64,000 bases of DNA from an uncultured Parabacteroides sp. (GCA_949287365.1 CASEGC010000015.1:62001-126000); one strand, 5' to 3'. Shown: positions 51,921-60,779, counted from the stretch's first letter. A program made the numbers and translations. Notes: generated by a model from the sequence alone, not told the origin.

Positions 51921-54077
51921 CTAATCCTCTGATTGAGTCGCCTCATAAGCCTTCAAAAGCTTCTCTTGAACATCCGCGGGAACCAACTCATAGCTGGAGA
52001 ATCTCATCGTGAACGAGGCGCGTCCTCCCGTGATGGAACTCAAGGAGGTAGAATAATTGGACATCTCCTTCAAAGGCACTTTAGCCGACAATTTCTCGAA
52101 TCCTTTCTCGCTATTCATTCCCATAATCAACGCACGGCGACCTTGCAAATCGCTCATCACGTCTCCCAAATAATCCGCCGGGACGGAAACCTCCACGTCA
52201 TAAACCGGCTCCAATATCTTGGGACCCGCCTCCTTGAAGGCCGTGCTGAAAGCGTTGCGTCCGGCGAGCATGAACGAGATCTCATTACTATCCACCGGGT
52301 GCATCTTACCATCATATACGCAAACACGCACGTCGCGGGCGTAAGAACCCGTCAAAGGTCCTTGCTCCATCCGGGCCATGATACCTTTCAGGATAGCCGG
52401 CAGGAAACGGGCGTCGATAGCGCCACCCACGATGCAATTCACGAACACCACTTTTCCACCCCAATCCAAGTCTATCACCTGCGTATCGCGGACATTCATC
52501 TTATATTCCTGCCCACCGAAACGATACGTGTCCGGAGCCGGCATTCCCTCGTAATAAGGCTCGATAATCAGGTGAACCTCACCAAATTGTCCGGCACCTC
52601 CGGATTGTTTCTTATGGCGATAATCCGCGCGAGCCGCCTTCGTAATCGTTTCCCGATAAGGAATCTTCGGCTCGATGAACTCAATCGGCAATTTATCATT
52701 GTTCTCGATACGCCATTTCAACGTACGGAGATGGAACTCACCCTGACCAAGTATGATAGTCTGCTTCAACTCCTTCGATTGCTCGATAACCCATGTCGGG
52801 TCTTCCTCGTGCATACGGGTCAATATCTCCATCATCTTCTCCGCGTCGGCCTCATTCACCGGCTTGATGGCCCGACGATACTTGGGATCCGGATATTTAA
52901 TGAAATCGAACCGATAATCGCAACCCTTGCCGTTCAAGGTATTGCCGCGACGGACATCCTTCAGCTTAACGGTAGCTCCGATATCTCCCGCCACCATCTC
53001 TTCCACGGGAATACGGGTTTGTCCCGCCACGACGAACAATTGCGCGATACGCTCCTTCGAGCCCCGGTCGGCGTTCACCAGATCATCCCCTTCCTTCACT
53101 TTCCCGGAAATCACCTTGAAATAGGACACCTGCCCGATATGAGGCTCCACCGTGGTCTTGAAGAAGAACAGGCTTGTCGGGCCCTCCACGTCCGGCGTGA
53201 CCTCGACACCTTCCGTCGTGACCAGACGCGGCATCTTATCCGTACACGGGACCACATTGCCCAAGAACTCCAACGTGCGGCGCACGCACATGTCGCGACC
53301 GGCGCACACACAAAATACGGGGAACATCCCGCGCGTAACCAAGCCCGCGCGAATCCCGGCGCGCATATCGTCCTCGCTCAAAGCGCCCTCCTCAAAGAAC
53401 TTCTCCATCAGGATATCGTCATTCTCCGCGGCGGCCTCCACCAACGCCTGATGCAGCTCCATCGCCTTGTCCATCTCCTCGGCGGGAATATCCAGCACGT
53501 CAGGGACTCCTCCTTCCGGCTTCCAACGATACATCTTCATTTTCAACACGTCCACTACGGCGTTGAAAGAGGCGCCGCAAGTAATCGGATATTGAATCTG
53601 GACAATCTTGTTCCCCCAACGGTCCCTCAATTGGGCCACCGTCCCGTCATAATCCGCTTTGTCGTTATCCAATTGATTAACGACGAAGATGACAGGCTTA
53701 TGGAATTGCTCCGTATAGCGGAACTGGTTGACGGTCCCGACCTCCACCCCATATTGGGCGTTCAGTACCATCAAGGCGGTATCCGTCACGTTCAACGCCG
53801 ACACCGCGCCACCTATAAAATCATCAGACCCCGGACAATCGATAAAATTCAATTTCCGCCCCTGCCATTCGACACTAAAGACGGTCGAGAACACGGAGTA
53901 TCCATACTCCTTCTCCACCGGGAAATAATCGCACACCGTATTTCCAGCCTCTACGGAACCGCGGCGTTTTATAACTCCACCCTCGTAAAGCATCGCTTCA
54001 GCGAGAGTGGTTTTTCCCGAGCCTGAACTTCCCAATATCGAGATGTTCTTGATTTCATTTGTTTGGTACACTTTCAT
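51921..54077 (-). CDS. Elongation factor G paralogue (EF-G2 type)
   Basis: 718 residues with all five EF-G domains. The P-loop is GSSGSGKTT (16-24). Switch II reads DCPGSDDF (80-87) where canonical EF-G has DTPGHVDF, so the catalytic His is replaced by Ser84. The G4 motif is NQLD (134-137) in place of NKxD. The Bacteroides thetaiotaomicron EF-G2 is known to support translation without GTP hydrolysis and to aid gut colonisation; the changes here fit that type. Domain IV and the C-terminal domains are intact (YADYRHKKQSGGAGQFGEV-like segment). It is a single gene divergent from the Wzi-like gene across repeat copy 7. Confidence 0.9.
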   Translation of the reverse strand: MKVYQTNEIKNISILGSSGSGKTTLAEAMLYEGGVIKRRGSVEAGNTVCDYFPVEKEYGYSVFSTVFSVEWQGRKLNFIDCPGSDDFIGGAVSALNVTDTALMVLNAQYGVEVGTVNQFRYTEQFHKPVIFVVNQLDNDKADYDGTVAQLRDRWGNKIVQIQYPITCGASFNAVVDVLKMKMYRWKPEGGVPDVLDIPAEEMDKAMELHQALVEAAAENDDILMEKFFEEGALSEDDMRAGIRAGLVTRGMFPVFCVCAGRDMCVRRTLEFLGNVVPCTDKMPRLVTTEGVEVTPDVEGPTSLFFFKTTVEPHIGQVSYFKVISGKVKEGDDLVNADRGSKERIAQLFVVAGQTRIPVEEMVAGDIGATVKLKDVRRGNTLNGKGCDYRFDFIKYPDPKYRRAIKPVNEADAEKMMEILTRMHEEDPTWVIEQSKELKQTIILGQGEFHLRTLKWRIENNDKLPIEFIEPKIPYRETITKAARADYRHKKQSGGAGQFGEVHLIIEPYYEGMPAPDTYRFGGQEYKMNVRDTQVIDLDWGGKVVFVNCIVGGAIDARFLPAILKGIMARMEQGPLTGSYARDVRVCVYDGKMHPVDSNEISFMLAGRNAFSTAFKEAGPKILEPVYDVEVSVPADYLGDVMSDLQGRRALIMGMNSEKGFEKLSAKVPLKEMSNYSTSLSSITGGRASFTMRFSSYELVPADVQEKLLKAYEATQSED

Positions 54078-54370
54078 GATATCATGATTAAAATTGAATT
54101 TAACAATAAGTTAATTGGCGTGAATCTCTTTCACAAGGGCGCAAATTAAAAAACGTAAACGAGAAAAACAATCTCCGCCCCGATGTTTGAGAACAATGTT
54201 ATTCAGCAGCCTTCCCGTCTCCTCCCCGCCATTCTCACGTTAAAAGTTGATAATGAATAAACTATACCATCCGGACATCCCTCCTCGACGTAAAACCGGC
54301 TACGGGGAAAAAAGAAAAACGCCCGAAGAAAAATCCGTTGGGCCCTCAAGAAAAATACACGACATGCAGG

Positions 54371-54470
54371 AAAATTCTCTATCTTTAGCCTAAAGATATA
54401 TATCTTCAACCTAAAGATATGTATCTGCAGCCTAAAGATACATATCTTCAGCTTAAAGATAGACTTTAGT
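54371..54470. repeat. 21-bp palindrome array, copy 7 (four units)
   Basis: Units start at 54381, 54402, 54423 and 54444. Unit 3 has ATCTGCAG as left half-site. The left flank GACATGCAGGAAAATTCTCT resembles copies 2 and 6. It lies between the divergent EF-G2 and Wzi-like genes, about 70 bp upstream of the latter's -7 box. Confidence 0.95.
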
Positions 54471-54540
54471 CCATAGCGTTTCCTGTTTTTTCTCCTTGTC
54501 TTTCCCTTTATTCACGCCTTCTTTTTTCTTTTTTATTACG

Positions 54541-54548
54541 TACATTCG
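54541..54548 (+). promoter_or_regulatory. Probable -7 box of the Wzi-like gene
   Basis: TACATTCG, 47 bp before ATG 54595. Confidence 0.4.
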
Positions 54549-54594
54549 CGCCATACATCAATTATATATAGATTAAATACCGCATAACGAGAAG

Positions 54595-56082
54595 ATGAAG
54601 CCCTTACGAGCGTTTTTGATGCTATCGCTCGGCCTTGGAACGCTGGTGGACGGTCTCGCCCAGGAAGAGGAGGAAACGGACATCACGACCTATCAAGCCG
54701 AGCTGTCCGGTTCCATATCCAGCGGGAAGAACACGCCGTTCTGGATGGTCAGCAACCGATACGGGATTGTTCCCTTAGAGGCGAACAACGGTTATTTGAG
54801 CGCGGGCGTGTACCATAAGCGAACGTTCGGCAAAGGATTCCGTTGGGGAGCGGGATTGAACGTGATAGCGGCGGTCCCGCGCGACAGGAATGTCTTCCTC
54901 CAACAAGTCTACGCCGAGCTCGGATACAAATGCCTGTCGCTCAGCGTAGGGAGCAAGGAACGATATAACTCGTTATGGAGCAGGCGACTCAGTTCCGGCG
55001 ACCTCGTGCAATCCGCCAACGCCCGCCCTATCCCGGAGGTGAACATCAGCATTCCCGAATTCACGACAATCCCTCTCACGAAAGGTTGGTTGCAATTCAA
55101 GGGAGACTTCGCGGTCGGCCGCTCTTTCGACAAGGATTATCTATCCGACTTCGCGAACGAGGAGCAGGTCTATATAAATAATGTCTTGTGGCATCACAAG
55201 TCCCTGTTTATCCAAATCAAGGACACACGGGGAGACTTCCCGTTATCCGGAGTCTTCGGCGTACAGCACTGGGCGCAATGGGGAGGCACCTCCACCAATC
55301 CCGACATCGGGGAGCAACCCCACTCCTTGAAAGACCTCATCCGGGTCATCCTCGGAAGCGAGGGAGGGACGGACGCCACGGCCTCCGACCAAATCAATGT
55401 GTTGGGCAACCATTACGGGAGCTATGATTTCAAGTTGGCCTTCTCCCGCCCGGATTGGCGAGTGTCCGCCTATCACCAGCACTATTTCGAGGACAAGTCC
55501 GGCATGATATTCGTCAATGGCACGGATGGCTTGTGGGGCGCGCGATTAGACCTGCGTAGATTTCCGTGGCTTAGCGAGATTGTCGTGGAATATTTGGTGA
55601 CGCGCGACCAAAGCGGCTCTTTTCATTTCATCGACTTCGACCATGAACTTCATTCCGGGACCGGCGGCGGGGACGATGACTACTACAACAATGGCGAATA
55701 TACCACCGGCTCCTCCTATTTCAACCGGGCGATAGGTTCCCCTTTGATACCCGGACCGGAATACAATACGGACGGAGCGCTGGGTTTCCAGAACAACCGG
55801 GTACGCGATTGGCATATCGCCGCGGCGGGAGCGTTCTCGCCCCGAGTCTCTTACCGGCTGCTCCTCACCTTCATGAACAGTTGGGGCAGGCACGACACAC
55901 CTTTCCTCAGCCCCAAGAAAAACGTTTCCGGGTTATTGGATATCACATACCGCCATCCGCGCCTGAGCGGTTGGACATTCACCGCCACGTTAGCGGTAGA
56001 CGCGGGTTCCATGTTCGATGATAACTTCGGGTGCGAATTGAGAATCACCAAGCGAGGCGTATTGAAGAAATGGACGGAATAA
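54595..56082 (+). CDS. Wzi-like capsule assembly outer-membrane protein
   Basis: 495 residues. A signal peptide (1-22, ending GLAQ) is followed by a beta-barrel pattern: repeated strands such as TYQAELSGSISSG, FWMVSNRYGIV, GYLSAGVYHKR and KGWLQFKGDFAVGR. This is the pattern of the capsule assembly Wzi family, which in E. coli K30 holds capsule at the surface. No capsule locus is in the window, so the role is inferred from family alone. Single gene, 10 bp from the end of the convergent plsC. Confidence 0.8.
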   Translation: MKPLRAFLMLSLGLGTLVDGLAQEEEETDITTYQAELSGSISSGKNTPFWMVSNRYGIVPLEANNGYLSAGVYHKRTFGKGFRWGAGLNVIAAVPRDRNVFLQQVYAELGYKCLSLSVGSKERYNSLWSRRLSSGDLVQSANARPIPEVNISIPEFTTIPLTKGWLQFKGDFAVGRSFDKDYLSDFANEEQVYINNVLWHHKSLFIQIKDTRGDFPLSGVFGVQHWAQWGGTSTNPDIGEQPHSLKDLIRVILGSEGGTDATASDQINVLGNHYGSYDFKLAFSRPDWRVSAYHQHYFEDKSGMIFVNGTDGLWGARLDLRRFPWLSEIVVEYLVTRDQSGSFHFIDFDHELHSGTGGGDDDYYNNGEYTTGSSYFNRAIGSPLIPGPEYNTDGALGFQNNRVRDWHIAAAGAFSPRVSYRLLLTFMNSWGRHDTPFLSPKKNVSGLLDITYRHPRLSGWTFTATLAVDAGSMFDDNFGCELRITKRGVLKKWTE

Positions 56083-56092
56083 CAAACGCTTA

Positions 56093-56830
56093 TTATCTAT
56101 ATTTCTCCCACAAGTCGGAGGCAATAATCTCTCTCGTCCGTTCCGCGAACATTTGCATCCCCTTATGCGAAGTATCCATATCCGCGGTAGAGACTTCCGG
56201 ATGAATCACCATCTCCATACGATGGGGACGCACGTTCAAGGAACCGATGGGAAGCACGTCGAACGGCCCGTTCAACGTAAGCGGGATGACCGGCAGACGC
56301 TGGTCGGCCGCCATCTGATAAGCGCCTTTCTTAAAACGGCCTATCTTGCCATCACGCGTACGGGAACCTTCCGGAAATACGACCACCGACGCGCCATTCC
56401 GCAAGCTGCGCTCCGCATCCGCCACGCTACGGGCGGCCGCTTTCGCGGTCGAATGGTCCACGAAGATAAAACCCGCGGCGCGGCAAGCGGCTCCCACGAA
56501 AGGAATCTTGCCTATCCCCGCCTTCATGACCCACTTGATAGGAACTCCCAAGAAGCCATATATCAGGAAAATATCGAAAGCGCCTTGATGGTTCGACACG
56601 AAAACGTAGGATTTGCCTCGGACGATATGCTCCCGTCCCTTCACCGTAACCGGACAAAGCGCCAGATAGCAGGTCAACCTCGACCAAATCATCCCCGGAT
56701 AATAAGCGAACACCCGTTCACCACCCAACAAGCAACCAATGATAACCGTCACCGCCGTCAATATGGTCAGCACCAAGAAAACAGGCACGAAAAACAACCA
56801 AAAATAGACCAAATAAAGTACTCTTCCCAT
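56093..56830 (-). CDS. plsC: 1-acyl-sn-glycerol-3-phosphate acyltransferase
   Basis: 245 residues. Two N-terminal hydrophobic segments (about 5-35 and 45-60), then the acyltransferase motif NHQGAFD (HX4D), the acceptor motif FPEGSRTRDGKIG and the later VIPLTLNGP segment. It acylates lysophosphatidate to phosphatidate at the inner membrane. It is convergent with the Wzi-like gene at 10 bp, and monocistronic. Confidence 0.92.
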   Translation of the reverse strand: MGRVLYLVYFWLFFVPVFLVLTILTAVTVIIGCLLGGERVFAYYPGMIWSRLTCYLALCPVTVKGREHIVRGKSYVFVSNHQGAFDIFLIYGFLGVPIKWVMKAGIGKIPFVGAACRAAGFIFVDHSTAKAAARSVADAERSLRNGASVVVFPEGSRTRDGKIGRFKKGAYQMAADQRLPVIPLTLNGPFDVLPIGSLNVRPHRMEMVIHPEVSTADMDTSHKGMQMFAERTREIIASDLWEKYR

Positions 56831-56969
56831 CTGTCAAGCATATTTCGACGCAAATATAAACGCTAAATTCAATCCTTTCGTTATTTTTCTTCAAAAATAT
56901 TTTCATGATCGGGTTATTATTGCTTTATTTGCGGAAGAAAAGAGAATAATTATAAAAGCGTCTATAACC

Positions 56970-57140
56970 ATGAACGAGTTAGTTAAAAATTTAGGGGTTA
57001 TTTTAATCCTCATCGGTGTGTTAGTCTTGGCTGTTCCTTACTTCACGAAAAGTGAGACAAACACTCTTCTTTTGTGTGGCATGGGTTTAACTATTATCGG
57101 TTACTTGGCTCACATCTTAATCAATAAGCGGGCGGAATAA
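56970..57140 (+). CDS. 56-residue two-segment membrane protein
   Basis: Begins MNELVKNLGVILILIGVLVL and ends HILINKRAE. Two hydrophobic segments (about 8-25 and 32-51) joined by a short polar turn (YFTKSETN). It resembles small DUF3098-type membrane proteins of Bacteroidota, but the match is by general pattern only. It has an AT-rich upstream region with no clear -7 box and is followed by a strong terminator, which supports it as a real gene. Confidence 0.7.
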   Translation: MNELVKNLGVILILIGVLVLAVPYFTKSETNTLLLCGMGLTIIGYLAHILINKRAE

Positions 57141-57158
57141 CTCCCTCGCTTGTTAAGA

Positions 57159-57200
57159 GAAAAGGGGGCGTATCCATTGATTGGACACGCCCCTTTTTCA
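57159..57200. terminator. Bidirectional terminator
   Basis: AAAGGGGGCGT and ACGCCCCTTT with an inner ATCCA/TTGGA stem; A and T tracts on either side serve both strands. Confidence 0.85.
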
Positions 57201-57231
57201 TGCGCTAAACGCGGAGTCCCTTCCCGGAGAC

Positions 57232-59040
57232 TCAATTCGATACCTTGAAAACCTCATCCCCTACACGGACGATATAGATGCCTTTCGGAAGGTCGTACCT
57301 ACGCGTGCCGACCTGCTCGTCCATACGGACTACCGCTCCGCTCATCGAAACGATTATCACCCGCTCCTCGCTTGGCGTGTAGACGCATATTGCGCCGTTA
57401 TCGGTGTAGACCTTTACCGCCTCATCGCCTATCGCTTCCACTCCGGTGGGGTTCAGCGGCTCGACGCGGGCACGGATGTAGAGGTCGGCGTAGTTGGCGC
57501 GGATGTGGTATTTACCATCAGTGTCCAAGGTGGCCTCGCGCCAGATACCTACGGGGCCGCGGCGGTATTCCACTACCAGTGTTCGCGGGTCGTAGCCTTC
57601 CGCCGCGCTCGCGGAGAAGGAGAAGGTGTTGCCCTCCCGTACTTGGTCGCTGCGGTAATCGAAGTTCACGCTGTCATTCGGCTGCACGAAACGCACGTCG
57701 TAATAAGTGATATGCGGAACGTCCGGTTCCTCCGGCTCTGTCGGTTCTGTCGGTTCTTCGGGATCCGGCTCTTCCACAAGTGTAGCCGTGAATGTCGTTA
57801 CATCTGTCAGGTCGCCGAAGGTGGCTGGCAGTGCCGGTTCCCATGTGTAGATATAGCCCTCCGGAGCCGTAGGCGGGGTGATTGGGGTATCGCTATTACC
57901 ATACAGGGTCTCTGTCGCTCCCTCATAGCTAAGGGTGACGCTATAAATCTTATAAGCCTCTCGCTCCTCCTTGCTCAGGCTACCGAGGGGCACGGGATAG
58001 CCTTTATCGAAGTCTTGCCCCCAAATCTCTCCCGTTTCATCCAATAGGCGCGCTACCTCGCCGCTCTCATATTCTTCCGTGTTTTTCGATATAGTTCCTG
58101 CATTGTCTTCATCATTACCTACACCTTGCAAACCGTCCTGCCCCAAATAGTAGCAGTTTGATACCGTGCCGCTATAGCTATGCCCCACGATACCGCCGAC
58201 TGAAACGCCAGCACCTCCCCCTGTCACCGTGCCACTGTTAGAGCAGTTTGATACCGTGCCTTTGCTATACCCTACGATACCGCCGACATATACGCCAGCA
58301 ACTGTCCCTATCACTGTCACTGTGCCGCTATTGGAGCAGCTCGATACCGTACCATTACTATTCCACCCTACGATGCCGCCGACATAAGCGTTATCACTTT
58401 CCCCTGTCACCGTGCCGCTATTGGAGCAGCTCGATACTGTACCTTTATCATTCCACCCTACGATGCCGCCGACAAATGCGCCAGCAATTGTCCCTGTCAC
58501 CGTGCCGCTGTTGGAGCAATTCGATACCGTACCATTATTATTCCGCCCTACGATGCCGCCAACCAAATCACCCACTTTAATGTAGCTGTCCGTCACGGAA
58601 AGGTTTTTTATCGTGCCACCATTGACGTAACCGAAAAGGCCTTGATAATTGAAACTGTTGCGAATATAAATGCCGCTAATGGTGTGGTTTTGCCCGTCGA
58701 AGGTGCCCTTGAAGAGTTTGTCATCGGTACCACCGCCTATCGGAGTCCAAGTATACGCAGGAGCGGAAGTCTCCCAGCTTTCCCAACCATCAGTATCGTT
58801 CAGTTGGATATCTTTGTCCAAGTAGATGATCTTGCCACTGAAATACTCAATACGGTTATTCACCAACTTCGCCAAGCCCGCCAGTTGTTCGGGGGTGGAG
58901 ATGGTGAACTCGGTGGCATCTTTGTTATTGTCGTACCAATCCGTCTCCGCTTCATCTATCCAATTTGTCTGCCCTGCGGCGGGGAGGGTGAGTAGGGCGA
59001 ACGCCCAAAGTAGAAATTTGTTTAGTAAATGTCTTGTCAT
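57232..59040 (-). CDS. Secreted GLUG-repeat surface protein
   Basis: 602 residues. A signal peptide (1-23) is followed by a region with TEFTISTPEQLAGLAKLVN, typical of Bacteroidales surface proteins. Five imperfect repeats of about 30 residues follow, each starting VGGIVG and ending CSNSGTVT (GLUG motif), encoded around 58150-58580. After these come a beta-sandwich region, a Glu/Pro-rich linker (EEPDPEEPTEPTEP) and a C-terminal end with VYTPSEERVIIVSMSG and PKGIYIVRVGDEVFKVSN, the pattern of a C-terminal sorting or anchoring domain. Role is probably adhesion or binding, by analogy. Confidence 0.8.
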   Translation of the reverse strand: MTRHLLNKFLLWAFALLTLPAAGQTNWIDEAETDWYDNNKDATEFTISTPEQLAGLAKLVNNRIEYFSGKIIYLDKDIQLNDTDGWESWETSAPAYTWTPIGGGTDDKLFKGTFDGQNHTISGIYIRNSFNYQGLFGYVNGGTIKNLSVTDSYIKVGDLVGGIVGRNNNGTVSNCSNSGTVTGTIAGAFVGGIVGWNDKGTVSSCSNSGTVTGESDNAYVGGIVGWNSNGTVSSCSNSGTVTVIGTVAGVYVGGIVGYSKGTVSNCSNSGTVTGGGAGVSVGGIVGHSYSGTVSNCYYLGQDGLQGVGNDEDNAGTISKNTEEYESGEVARLLDETGEIWGQDFDKGYPVPLGSLSKEEREAYKIYSVTLSYEGATETLYGNSDTPITPPTAPEGYIYTWEPALPATFGDLTDVTTFTATLVEEPDPEEPTEPTEPEEPDVPHITYYDVRFVQPNDSVNFDYRSDQVREGNTFSFSASAAEGYDPRTLVVEYRRGPVGIWREATLDTDGKYHIRANYADLYIRARVEPLNPTGVEAIGDEAVKVYTDNGAICVYTPSEERVIIVSMSGAVVRMDEQVGTRRYDLPKGIYIVRVGDEVFKVSN

Positions 59041-59371
59041 AATCCGTTTGTTTAATTGTTTCTTAACTAGGTAGCGTTACTTTTGGCTTGACCCAAAAGT
59101 AACCAAAAGGTCAAGGCTGAACCTGTCGGGCTACTCCGCGTCCTGCGCTCGCTACGCTTCACGCCCGACAGCTTAGTCCGTTTCGACCCCATCCCCGGCC
59201 CTTCCCCTCTCCTCAGGGGAAGGGGGTGTTCCGCTCCCCCTTTTCTCGGGGAAGGGAGGGTCGCTCCCCCTGTCGAGAGGGGGAGCTGTCCGACGGACTG
59301 AGAGGGTGCCAGAGGGGGTGACCGAGGGGGGGAAGGGAAAGCTCCCCCGAGAGGGGAGCTTTTCTTTCGAT
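59041..59371. other. Gene-free spacer with inverted repeats
   Basis: 331 bp without a supportable gene. ACTTTTGGCTTGACC-type sequence is followed closely by its partial complement (59075-59120). Further on are C-rich/G-rich inverted pieces (CCCCTCTCCTCAGGGGAAGG; CTCCCCCTGTCGAGAGGGGG) and, at 59337-59367, the terminator hairpin of the next minus-strand gene. Confidence 0.6.
59337..59367 (-). terminator. Terminator after the second DUF6261-like gene
   Basis: On the minus strand AAAGCTCCCCTCTCGGGGGAGCTTT is nearly the same hairpin as at 41942-41973. Confidence 0.75.
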
Positions 59372-60239
59372 TTACACCACGCTGGGTGTCTCTTCTTCCT
59401 CGCCGCCCTCATCAGGGTTCGGGTCGGTCGGCTCGAAGGGGAGGTCGGTGCCCTCGTCGTCCTTACCCTCTTCACCCTCGCCGCCTTCGCCGGGGGTGGT
59501 GGGGTCCTCGGTCGTACCGCCGCCGCTCGCGGAGCCGCCGGCGATGTTGGCGTAAAGCGCCACGATGCCGTTCACCCGCTCGATGAAGTCGTTTATCTCG
59601 TCCGTCGGCTGGATGAGCGCGTAGGCGTTCACCTACCTTCTTCACTATCCGCTGGTAAGCCGCGTTCACGGCCTCGCGAAGCTCGTGGCTGTCAGCCTCC
59701 CGCTGCGGGTTGCGGGCGGTAGACTCGGTTATCTTAATGTCGTAGGCCGCCTCGAACGCCTCGTTCGCCGCGCGAAGCGCCTCCACCTCCTCGTCCAGCG
59801 ACAGCGCCGTCACCGCCGCCGCGTCCTCCGGCCGGGCCAGCACCGCCAGCATCCCCTCCACCTCGCTGGACTGCTTGGTGTACTCGTGACGCGCGATGCC
59901 CGCGTAAGCCGCGAGGTCCGCGCCCAGCTTCACCGCCGCCTCGCGCTTCTCCTTCAGCGGGTTACGCTGATGGGCGTTCACCACGCCGTTGATTACCCCG
60001 ATAAGGTAATCCCGCTCCTCGTCCGTCTCCGCCAGCGACACCGTGGCCGCGAACGCCATCTGACGGTTCACCACCTTCCGCAGGTTCTCTATTGATGCCT
60101 CGTAAAGCGTGATTTCCTCCTCCACGTGCAGCGCCGCCGCGCCCGACGCCTCAATCTCCTTTTTCACCTTCTTATGGAAATTGCAGGTCGCGCCTAATGT
60201 CAGCCTCGACAATTGAAATTCATTGATTTCCTTCGCCAT
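59372..60239 (-). pseudogene. Frameshifted DUF6261-like gene
   Basis: The first frame, from ATG 60239, encodes about 200 helical residues (MAKEINEFQLSRLTL to AAYQRIVKKV); the second frame continues VNAYALIQPTDEINDF to the stop at 59372, ending DLPFEPTDPNPDEGG and EEETPSVV. The switch is at about 59629-59636, where a single extra base (GTAGGTG for GTAGTG) would explain it. Joined, the product would be about 288 residues, similar to the 309-residue paralogue at 41011. GC-rich by eye. The frameshift could be real, a slippage site or a sequencing error. Function unknown. Confidence 0.7.
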
Positions 60240-60280
60240 AATCTTTATCTTTTAAATTAAAAACTCGTTTTGTAACCCCA

Positions 60281-60598
60281 CGCGCCGGCGCGGCGACACT
60301 TCGTACCCCTTCGACGATCTCTCGCGCCGGTACGGCAGACCTTCGTACCCCTTCGACGACCTCTCGCACCGGTACGGCAGACCTTCGTACCCCTTCGACA
60401 GCCCCACGCGCCGGTGCGGCGACACTTCGTACCCCTTCGACGACCTCACGCGCCGGCGCGGCGACACTTCGTACCCCTTCGACGACCTCACGCGCCGGCG
60501 CGGCAGACCATCGAACCCCTTCGACGACCTCATGTACCGGCGCGGCAACACTTCCGAACACTTCGGAGAACTCATGCGCCGGCGCGCAAACGCAAAAA
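60281..60598. repeat. 42-bp tandem array (7.5 units) upstream of the second DUF6261-like gene
   Basis: Units start at 60281, 60323, 60365, 60407, 60449, 60491, 60533 and 60575, exactly 42 bp apart. Each has a GC-rich palindromic head (CGCGCCGGCGCG type) and a conserved CTTCGTACCCCTTCGACGAC tail. The last copies are more diverged. 42 bp is a multiple of three, so both strands carry open 14-residue repeats. Confidence 0.95.
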
Positions 60599-60637
60599 GC
60601 CCGTCCGCGGAGAATCACTCTCCGCGGACGGGCTTCC
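60594..60637 (-). terminator. Strong terminator upstream of the 42-bp array
   Basis: AAGCCCGTCCGCGGAGA pairs with TCTCCGCGGACGGGCTT; T5 follows on the minus strand. It ends the transcript of the 61808-60780 gene before the array. Confidence 0.85.
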
Positions 60638-60668
60638 GTCTCAATCTTTATCGTATAGGCTACATTAC

Positions 60669-60687
60669 GCTTGCTTGCTTGCTTGCT
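60669..60687. repeat. (GCTT)4 microsatellite
   Basis: Four GCTT units plus a partial fifth in the spacer 60640-60779, which holds no gene. Confidence 0.7.
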
Positions 60688-60779
60688 ACACGATTATTCC
60701 ACTCTACCAAAGGAATCGTGGTAAAAGTTGTTAATCGTCCGTATTTGCTCAAAGCGTATGTCACCTCTATATTCCTTTA

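Noticed and set aside
51933..54026. 697-codon open frame antisense to the EF-G2 gene
   Set aside because: It mirrors a strongly conserved gene; the composition is rich in His, Arg and Ile as expected of a shadow frame, with no recognisable domain.
60281..60598. CRISPR array
   Set aside because: The units are contiguous with no variable spacers of constant length, and no cas gene is present. The same applies to the 21-, 22- and 40/41-bp arrays.
60220..60618. 14-residue repeat protein on the minus strand (and frames on the plus strand) across the 42-bp array
   Set aside because: 42 bp is a multiple of three, both strands are open, and the frame runs through the terminator stem and the true start of the DUF6261-like gene.
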